64,000 nucleotides of DNA from Isoetes taiwanensis (taxonomy: Eukaryota; Streptophyta; Lycopodiopsida; Isoetales; Isoetaceae). The DNA is taken from contig JAJEKV010000057.1 in the NCBI GenBank assembly GCA_021234155.1, positions 8,134,856 through 8,198,855 on the forward strand. Direction: 5' to 3'. The position numbers were made by a program, and so were the translations under genes. Below, one piece after another: positions 55,975 to 64,000 of the stretch (the first letter of the stretch is position 1; every line of letters starts with the position of its first letter). Below the pieces are notes generated by a model, which did no database searches, was not told the DNA's origin, and was given only the letters and a program-made list of their open reading frames with translations.

Positions 55975-58622
55975 TCTGCTTTGTTGCCATGTACTTCCTC
56001 GACCACTCTACCACCTCCCTAGCATTCCGCAATGTCACACCTCTCAATTGTGCCGCCGTAATGCCCTCTTAATCATCGCGCACCGCTCCATCGTGTTCCC
56101 CTTTCCCATGACCTGATCCCCAAAAGTTCCACATCATATCCATGCCTGTGGAATTCTTCAACCTCGAAACAAAGTAAAATGCCCTTGAAGATTTAAATTG
56201 AGAAGCTGCCCCATCCGAATATAACACATGCATCTTTGCCTTGATATTATTTTCAACCAACCATTTGTGATGTAACATAAGACAATGCTGTACAAACAAT
56301 GAGTCATGTTTCTTATCATCCGAGATATAAAAATGTTCCTCTTTGACAATTTCTTGGGTGTTGGGATCTCTCCTATAGGTTAGGTGAACAAGAATGCTGA
56401 TCTGCTCATTATGCCAATGCATAGACTGTACTTCATTTTGCTCTTTCATAGTGTAATTTTCTGCAAAATCCAGAATAGATATTATGGTATCATTAGGAAA
56501 CCTTGTTAATAGCTTTCTAAATTGCAATTCTTGCCACTTGTATCGAAAATTGTGACCGACAAACTCTTTTGCCTTCCCTCTAAACGTGTCCATCAGAATT
56601 TTTGGAGTGGTTTCTAGATATTGATGCTGCAGCCTAGTCTTCTTCTTACCATTTTTATCATATCCAACCACCTCATAATCTAAATACTCCCACGAAACTT
56701 TAGTGTCATTGTCATCGACCTCTTCTTTTGGACAAACGGGCAGTTTCTTAACACCACATGTGGTACAATTCCCAAATAGACAATCACTTTTGTGCCACTC
56801 ATCATCCTCAGCTTTTGGACACAATATATTCTTCAAGATAATACTGCTGGAGTTAATAGTAAAGTTTGATGCATTCGCAACCCATTTGCCCAAAGTTGGT
56901 GATTGCATATGTTACATTCACAACTACAATCCGGAGGATGCACCAGTGATGAGTTTCTCATTTTGTTGATTCCTTCTCGTAACATGGTCATCCTTTCGTG
57001 GTGCATGCAGCAACATGTGTTAAAATCCTTCAACTTCACCACGAAATAAGGTTTCAATTTCTCAAAACTCCTTTGTTTTATTTCAACGTGTGGGAACTCT
57101 GCCTTAAAGCCCAAGAAGAATTCAGTCTGCAACCAAAGATGGTAGAACGATGTAAGAACATAAAATCCTAAATGGAATTTGCAAGATTATAATATCCATC
57201 ACAAAAGTATCATGAACTAGCATGACATACATTCACTTGCATTTTGCAACAACAGAGATAGTACTAATAATTAACAAGCCTTCAAGGGCTAGTACTAAAT
57301 TCTAGAAGCATGCTCAGACATGTATGTATCTGCATGCAGCATTTTAAACAGCAAAAAGCTAAGCACATTCTAAACAGAACCATATTACAATCATTTTATG
57401 CTAAACAAATATGTTATGGTACTAACTAAATAGGCAAAATACTAGTTAGCAGTTAACTTCATGGGCTAGTACTAACTCATATGGTTACATATTAGTGAAA
57501 TGGGCACAATACTAGTTAGCAGTTAACTTCATATCCTAGTACTAACTCATGTGGTTACATATATTAGTGCTAGCTTCTACAAAGAATACTACTAACTGCT
57601 AATTAGTGTTCATATAAAAACTGAACCTGCTAAATGCTACCAAGTATCATGTTGTCTATAACTATTTGTACTAGTTAGTCACAGTTCCATCTTTTCAATA
57701 TAAGATTATAATCGAAGCCAATGATTAGTGCTAACTAGTTTGGAAGTAATTTAGCACTTGATATACACCTGTTATTACTAGTATCTAGCATGATTTAACC
57801 TAACTAGTAAAACAACATAATTATCACTAAATGGCACTACTTAGCATGCATTTAATAAGAACTATAACAAAAATTAAAATAGTACCTGGCTCTGATCGAG
57901 ATAATGTGTCGGATGCTTGGGATGCTTTCCTCTGCCAGATCTAACATCTTTGGCATTTGGAGATACTCTGGTTTGATTAGTCCAGTAAGAAACAACGCAA
58001 TCTATTACTTCTTCGCTAAGGCGGTCCTTTCTTTTTTTCCGTCCTTCAAGGGGCCCATTTACATTTTCCTTGCTCCAATTTGAAATTCTCAGGCTTCCTA
58101 GCTATTGACACATTTCTAGGATGTATACCTAGAGCCTTAGCATAACATCTTTTTTTGCCATGCTGAATCTGCCCAATTGACATAGAGAGTGTTGCCCTTT
58201 TTGCTGCAAGCTTGTCATTGCTGCATGATCTTTTCACCAGTTGCATAGAATCCTTCAGATTGGATACAATCTCAGTGCTAACTTGCATCTCTTTATCTGT
58301 CTGTGACATTCCTAGAGATCTATTACCTTTTACAACGTCCCACACTTTCTGCTTATCCTCATTGCTCAAATCTTTGGTGACATTCACGAAATGCCTTACA
58401 ATTTTAAGTGCCATGTATTGCAAATTTCAGGTGACATCGAATTTCCCTCTTCAGATTCACGATGAAACCAATTGAGCGACCTCCTCCTTTCGCCTTTGAC
58501 GTTGCCTAAACTTTTTCTCTCTCGGCCTTTCTTCTTTTTTTCTCATCCACATCCGCACCTCCTTTATTTGTACACTCCTTTTGATTTCCTTCTTTTTTCT
58601 CATCTATGCTTGAATCCCCATC
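55975..58622 (-). pseudogene. Intron-containing DDE-like transposase-related gene
   Basis: Exon A (58622-57886) follows an acceptor CTCTTTATAG and begins with a Lys/Glu-rich stretch (EKKRRKAEREKKFRQRQRRK). It then has NVTKDLSNEDKQKVWDVVKG and ends CSVxYW-like VIDCVVSYWTNQT...HYLDQSQ. A GT-AG intron (57885-57127) joins it in frame to TEFFLGFKAEFPHVEIKQRS and a Cys/His segment, DFNTCCCMHHERM. After one frameshift near 56905, a 279-codon frame reads Cys-rich DCLFGNCTTCGVKKLPVCP, then ILDFAENYTMKEQNEVQSMH, then HVLYSDGAASQFKSSRAFYF, then FWGSGHGKGEHDG. The D...SDG...HGKGxxDG order suggests an RNase-H-fold DD(E/D) nuclease. Similar uncharacterised proteins occur, from memory, in cnidarians and arthropods. 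Frameshifts near 56095 and 58450 and the retrotransposon at 49288-55869 disrupt it. Confidence 0.65.
57435..57574. repeat. 70-bp tandem duplication in the intron
   Basis: Two ~70-bp copies, each with ACTAGTTAGCAGTTAACTTC and CTAGTACTAACTCAT, start at 57435 and 57505. They lie within the AT-rich intron 57127-57885 of the transposase-like gene. Confidence 0.75.
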
Positions 58623-58949
58623 TATAAAGAGAAAGCTTACAGTTTTGAATCAAATTTAAAAAGGAACTCAGAAATAAAATTATCGGGACAGACCTAGCAA
58701 ATGTGGAGGAGAGCTCGAAAACTCTATCCGATCTCCCTCTTCGCCACCAAAGACAATGAACAAAGCAATGCGTCCTCCGTCCTCCGTCCTCCGTCCTCGG
58801 GTTTCGGTTGCATCCAAGATTTAAGGAAATTTTGTTTTCTTGTTATTATTAGTTATTTCAAAATTGCCTCCACTTTTAACAACTTAGTGCTAATTTGGGG
58901 GACACGGGGGACAAAATAATCGAGCCACCCTAATATGCTTGGACCCTAA

Positions 58950-59945
58950 GAACAATCCCACAAAATTCATGCATCTGCTAAATCTATCCCTATGGCGTAT
59001 TCTATAGAAAACCATAAACTAACTTGTAATGGATTTGGGACCAAAAGAATCTAAGGACACAAGATTTATAGCTCATTTATATGCCTAGTACAGATTGCAG
59101 TGTTGCGCCTAATGAAACCTTTGTTTTTGTTCAATATAATCCAACAGTAATTTGGCGTATTTCGCAAAAAAGAGAAAAGAAAAAGAGAGTATTTGGCGTA
59201 ATTTGGCAGGTTCACATATTACGAATCACTCGTACTTCTTGGTCAATATAATGGAGATATGTATGCCTTATATTATATTTTAGAACCAAGTAAGCAACAT
59301 GTAAAAAATCAACTAATGCTCCAATTGATCAAACTTCATAAGGTTATGCCATGCTTCATGTTGACCAACCTTGAACGTATTTAGATATATATTCATAGAG
59401 GGATGATGCTTTGCTCGATCAAACCTTAGAGGGGTTGTCCTTGCTTGATGAAACTTTAGTTGTAGCAAAACTTTACTGTTGCGTCGATCTGCAATAAGAC
59501 CTTAATTCTATTTAGACATAAATCTATAGAGGGATTATGCCTTGCTCGATCAAACCTCAATCATACTTAGAAATGAATTATAGAGGGTTTACAGGTTCAT
59601 CAATCAACCTTAGTTATCATTGTCGATCAAACCATATAGTTGTGTACAATCACGCTGAAACCGGCGAGTTCATGAAGTGTCATCACGCCATAAAATGGAA
59701 ACTGGTCAAGATGGAGTCCAGCCCATAATCTCCTCGGGCCCGGAGGCGAAAGTGCCTTGTCCACAGGGCCACATGGTCACGTCAGACACTAGATGGTTTT
59801 AGTTTTTTAAGTAAGAAAGGGCATCGGTAGGCAACCAGCTCCAAACCTCGACTTAAAAGGATTTTTTATCAACCTTTACAACCAGCTATATATAAGAACA
59901 ATCCCACAAAATTCATACATCCGCTAAATCATCCCGCGATGAATT
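58950..59945 (-). repeat. Inverted, eroded tRNA-Arg repeat unit (left part)
   Basis: From AACAATCCCACAAAATTC the sequence is the reverse complement of the array unit at 14117-31551. It contains the unit boundary (GCGTATTCTATAGAAAACC near 58996), the degenerate ~80-bp subrepeats and the tRNA relic at 59703-59778. The first ~600 bp are well preserved; after about 59600 small indels become frequent. Confidence 0.88.
59703..59778 (-). pseudogene. tRNA-Arg pseudogene
   Basis: The complement keeps the tRNA ends (GACCATGTGGCC and a TTGACCAG-like 3' part), but the anticodon arm is rewritten around CTCGGGCCCGGAGG in the plus strand and the T arm lost its pairing (AGTCCAGCCCATAATC). It is not a functional cloverleaf. 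Confidence 0.75.
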
Positions 59946-61983
59946 TTTATGCTGCAAATTATATTGTGTCTTCAATGAGCCCAACCTGACGGTCGGCGGA
60001 TCGTGATTGATCAATGGTGATGATGTGCGTGTCAACTAAAATTGTCTTGACTATGGGCCTAACATGAAAGGAAAAGGAAAACTGAAGGGAAAGGAAAAGG
60101 AAAGGAAAACCATGGAAAGGAAAAAGGAAATGGGAAAAGAAAGGAAAGGAAGGAAAGGAAACAATGAAAGGAAAAGGGAAAAGTGGAAAGGGAAGGTGAA
60201 ACGATGAAAGGAAAAGGAAAAGGGAAAAGAAAAGGAAAGGAAAAGAAACATGAAAAGGAAAGGGAAAAGGAAAAGAAAAGGGAAGGAAAAGGAAAATATG
60301 GAAAGGAAAAAGGGAAAAGGAAAAAAAAGGAAAAGTAAAGGAGGGGAAAATGAAAGGAAAAAAGGAAGACGGTAGCGTTGGAGAGGAGGAAATGAATGGA
60401 AAGGCTGGAAAAGGGAACCGGAAGGAAAGGGAAATGACCGTTGTTTGGCCAAGATTCACTAACCGATGGTGAAGGGGCAAAAGGGGAAAGGAAAGGGAAA
60501 AGAGGAAAATGAAGAAAAATGAAAAGGAGGGTAAGTGGTGAAGGAAGGAAAGGAAGGACAAAGTTAAGGAAGGCAAATAAGGAAAAGTAGAGAAAAGTGA
60601 AGGCAAAAGGTTTTGAGGAAAAGGAAGGAAAAGGAAAGAAAAAGGTGGTAAAAAGTATAAAAAGGACATAGAAAGGGAAAGGAAAAGGAAAGGAAAAAGG
60701 CAAATGGAGGGGGAAAAATGAGGGAAAAAAGGAAGAGGAGGAAAGTGTTGGGGAGAGGAGGAAATACGGAAAGGGCCATTGCGGAAAAGGAAACCGAAAG
60801 GGAAAGGGGAAAGGAAAGGAGAAGAGGAAGGAAAAGGAAAAGGGTGAAGAAGGAAAAGGGGAAGAGGAAAAGGTGAATAGGGAAGTGGGGAAAAGGAGGA
60901 AAAGGGTATGGAAAATGGAAGGAAAAGGAGAAAAAGGAAGGATGAGGAAAGAAGAAAGGGAAGAGAAATGACATGGGATAAGGGGCACCTAAAAAAGGAG
61001 GAGGAAGGTTGGGAAATGAGAAATGGAAGGAAAAGGGAACAAGAAAAAAGATGGGTAGTGAAGGAAAAAGGCATGAAAAGGAAAGGAATGAAAAGAAAAA
61101 ATAAAAGAAAGGGGGAAATGAAGCAAAAAGGGAAGAGGGAAAGGGCAATGATAAAGGGGAAGAGGATACAAAAAGGTATGAAAAAGGAACGCCAAAGAAA
61201 AAGAAGGAGGGAAAGCAACTTGAAAAAGTGCAGGAAGAAAAAGTGGGTAGATGATAAATGGGAAAAGGGAAGGGGAAGGCATGGAAAAGGAGAAAGGAAA
61301 GGAAAAGGATGAAGAAAGGGCGAGAGAAAAAGCAAAAAGAACGTAAGCAAAAATGGTATTACAAAAAGGGCAGGGAAAGGAAAGAGAAGGAAACAAGAGG
61401 GAAAAGAAAGGAAAGGTATGGAAAGGGAAGGAAACAAAGAATGAAAAGAAAAGAACTGAATATAAGAGAAAAAGGGAGGAAGGGAAAAGGGGACAAGATA
61501 AAGGAAAGGAAAGGGTGAAGAAAAGGGCAGGAAGTAAAATGCACAAAAAGGAAAAGGAAAAGGAAAGGGGGAGGAAAGGAAGTGAGGAAATGGGTACAGA
61601 AAAAGAGAAAATGTGAGAAAAGGGAAATGAAAAGGAAAGGAAGAGAGGCAAGCAAAAGGGGAAAAGGCACAAAGAAAGGGAAAGAAGGGAAGGCCTAGAA
61701 AGAGAAAAATGGAAAGAAAAGTCCATCAGAAAAGGTAGACGAGAAAGGGAATGTGGAAGGAAAGCTTGAGGGGGAAAGGTGGAGGTGTTGGGGAAAGAAA
61801 AGAAAGCTGTCAAGGAAAACGAAAAAGGTAAAAAAAAAAAGTGTGTAGGAAAAATGAAAAGGACAAAATAGGAATGAATGTCATGAATGCTTTAATAGTG
61901 GAGCTGGGTTATTCTTATTGCTACAATATATCATTTGAGACTTCAATTTTGAGGCTCAGCAATCACTGGCAACTGGCCCCTAG
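59946..61983 (+). mobile_element. Homopurine Helitron B3, eroded
   Basis: The left end is degraded (TTTTTATGCTGCAAATTATA) but is followed by CCTGACGGTCGG, GATTGATCAATGGTG, ATGATGTGCGTG and CTTGACTATGGGC, the same order as in 42260-44318. The plus strand is purine-rich from 60064 to about 61850. The right end is CTAG at 61980-61983, followed by TTCTATAGAAAAC; the hairpin is not recognisable. The flanks match the unit boundary GCGTATTCTATAG, so it sits in the same site as 21091-23184 but in the opposite orientation relative to the unit. Confidence 0.75.
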
Positions 61984-62765
61984 TTCTATAGAAAACTATA
62001 AATTAACTGTAATTGATTTGGGACCAAAAGAATCTAAGAACACAAAATCATATCATTTATGCCCAGCATGATTAGAGTGTCGCTGTACGACGAAACTCAA
62101 GCTTTGTTCAATATAATCCAATAAATTTGGCGATTGCAAAAAAAGAGAAAAGAAAGTGAAAAAGAAGAAGAGGAGTATTTGCGACTGTGCATGTGTCTAC
62201 ATATTACGAATCATCACTCTTGGTCAAATATAATGGAGATATGGCTCATATTATATTTTAGAACCAAGTAAGTAACATAAAAATCAAATTAATGTCGAAT
62301 TGACTAACCTGTTAAGGTTATGCTATGTTTTATGTTGACCAACCTTGAACGATTTAGACATATATTCATAGAGGAATGCGCCCGTCGATCAAACCTGTAG
62401 GGTTATCCTTGTAATTGGCACAACTCTTTGCATTGCGCTGATCCATAAATAAGACCTAATCTCTATTTAGACATAACTATAGAGGATTATGCCTTGTCTG
62501 GATCAAACCAATCATACTTCATGAAATGAATTATAGAGGGCTTCATACCAATCAATCAAACCTTAGAGCTGCTATCATTGCTCAATCAAACCATAGTTGT
62601 GGTAACAACTTCACAGCTATGTCCTTTGGCCAGTTCTGAAGTGTCGACGCCCAGAACAAAACCTGCACTCAAGATGGATTTAACCACACTCAGCCTTAGA
62701 GGCGAAAGCGCCTTGTCCATTAGGCCACATGGTCATTGCTAGGCTGGATTTCGTTCGAGACACTA
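61984..62765 (-). repeat. Inverted, eroded tRNA-Arg repeat unit (right part)
   Basis: The unit continues after the Helitron (TTCTATAGAAAACTATAAAT onward) in reverse complement, through the CT-rich stretch and the subrepeats to the tRNA relic at 62662-62734. It stops around GAGACACTAGGGGTG. Compared with the clean array it has many small indels. Confidence 0.82.
62662..62734 (-). pseudogene. tRNA-Arg pseudogene
   Basis: The complement starts GACCATGTGGCCTAATGG and keeps AAGGCGCTTTCGCC, but the anticodon loop and T arm are degraded (TTAACCACACTCAGCC in the plus strand). Only the first 30 bases are convincing. Confidence 0.72.
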
Positions 62766-64000
62766 GGGGTGTAATCATCAGGTACAAAAATCATTTTAGA
62801 TGTGCTGCTGGCAGTCAAAGCGCCAGGTACCTCCTTAGTCGCAAGATCGAATCCAACAAAGTTGCACCAGATGCATCACCAAGAATAGTAGATGAATTCC
62901 GGAATGGCGGTGGATCGTTGACGATCTCAAAAGATGGGGGAACTCCGCTATGCGAGGATGGTTGAGTTTTTTAGGCGAAGTGAGAAATTTAATTGAATTG
63001 CACTAGAGAATTGTAATACCAATTCATACAATCAACAAATTTTGCATTGCTCACTTGAATTTTCAATTTTGAATTGTAATTGAGTCGGAACTGGTTCATG
63101 AAATTTAAAGCTGAAAGCTCTCAAAGCATCGATTCAATTCAGAAGAAAGATTTTCTTGCAAATTCGTCGTAAAAGGAAATCCTAGGAAAGGAAGAGATGA
63201 GAGAGAAGGAAAACAATCCTTCCAATACTAAAGATTGTGGTGTTTTTGAGTGGTAGATTATAGAATTGCTCAAGAATTGCAATATTGGCTTCAATGAAAT
63301 TACAAATACTTTTGTCTCGAAGGGATGTAAGGGAAGAAGCATCGAGATTCTTCAAGAAGATTAAAGATCTTCCATTCGATGTTGATGTAGCAGATCCAAA
63401 AGAAATGCCCCTTATGAGGGATTAATTTGAATGTGAAAGAGACTTCAAGCCCGCAGATAGAGCATCGAAACTCAAGTGCAGAGCGGCGACCGCAAATGGC
63501 CGATTTTCACAGCAGAGGAACACCCGTACACGAGGCTTCATCTATTCCAAGAAGAACTGGCAAGAGCATTTCTGGAGATGCGGTGTATGCAAAATTGTGC
63601 CAGTCCTCGGTCAAGTGTTTTGTGAGGAGAAAAGGTCCCATGCACTTTCTGATGAAGCAAGATAGCACTTTGGGATGAGAATACTAGGATTCACTATATA
63701 AAACATGAGAAACATGTTAGTGAAACAGTGAAAGGATTTAACCATCCTATTCATTTATTTGAGGGAAGCTGCAAGGCGATTCTGCCTTTTTTTCTGATGG
63801 CATGATAGTTTGGGTTGAATTCAGCAGGAATGGGCCAGAAGTAATTTTCAATTCAGAAAGAGTATCCTGATCAATATATGCCAAGAAACCTTCGAGAAGC
63901 TTAAACCAAGCTATATTAGGAGATTGCAAGAAAGAGACTTTGTCACGCAAGATTTACATGCACCTTGATTTGTCATGGTGCAATTAATAATATGAGTCCG
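62766..64000. other. Unassigned right edge
   Basis: Open frames of 78 codons (62729-62965, plus) and 83 codons (63427-63678, plus) are present, but neither has a motif I recognise. The second reads SPQIEHRNSSAERRPQMADF and is hydrophilic. No Helitron terminus or tRNA unit is visible here. Confidence 0.3.

Overview
The window reads as nuclear DNA of a land plant with a repeat-rich genome. It contains a plant-type Helitron Rep-helicase, GT-AG introns, a plant CDKF-type kinase fragment, and a PLS-class pentatricopeptide fragment whose wording (VYGKCGALEDAKKIF) is typical of ferns and lycophytes. It also holds a Ty3/gypsy retrotransposon and eukaryotic tRNA-Arg genes with internal A and B boxes. 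A seedless vascular plant such as a fern is my best guess, with low certainty. Apart from the tRNA genes I see no gene that looks intact, and nearly everything is a mobile element or decayed sequence.

Layout. 1-4443 is a decayed autonomous Helitron with its 3' terminus. 5370-11085 is a non-autonomous Helitron carrying CDKF and PPR gene pieces. 11086-13159 ends in an orphan Helitron 5' terminus. 14117-31551 is a tandem array of about six ~0.96-kb units, each holding a tRNA-Arg gene. It is interrupted by five Helitrons (16263-18279, 18524-20578, 21091-23184, 23583-25569, 25910-28008), a poly(A) retrocopy (28901-30637) and a retroelement-like fragment (31552-32225). An inverted copy of the unit follows at 32226-33506. 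33507-42254 is decayed sequence around another Helitron (36610-38479). 42255-46873 is a Helitron with a second Helitron nested five bases inside its 5' end. 48550-58622 is a transposase-like gene on the minus strand, split by a complete LTR retrotransposon (49288-55869, target duplication TTCCT). 58950-62765 is an eroded inverted copy of the tRNA unit holding one more Helitron. The last 1.2 kb is unassigned.

The unifying theme is one Helitron superfamily. 5' ends are close to TCTTATATTATAATG or TCCTATATTATAATG. 3' ends carry the hairpin GCCCAGC-AAC-GCTGGGC seven bases before CTAG, and insertion is between A and T. The helicase-bearing element at the left edge shares the terminal ~80 bp with the non-autonomous ones and is the likely source type for the transposition machinery. 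Eight non-autonomous copies carry 0.9-1.9 kb of almost pure purine sequence, always on the Helitron sense strand. Because six sit in copies of the tRNA unit, empty neighbouring units show the exact insertion points. One insertion splits a tRNA-Arg gene in its D arm. The many 300-500-residue reading frames in these tracts are artefacts of stop-codon-free homopurine/homopyrimidine DNA.
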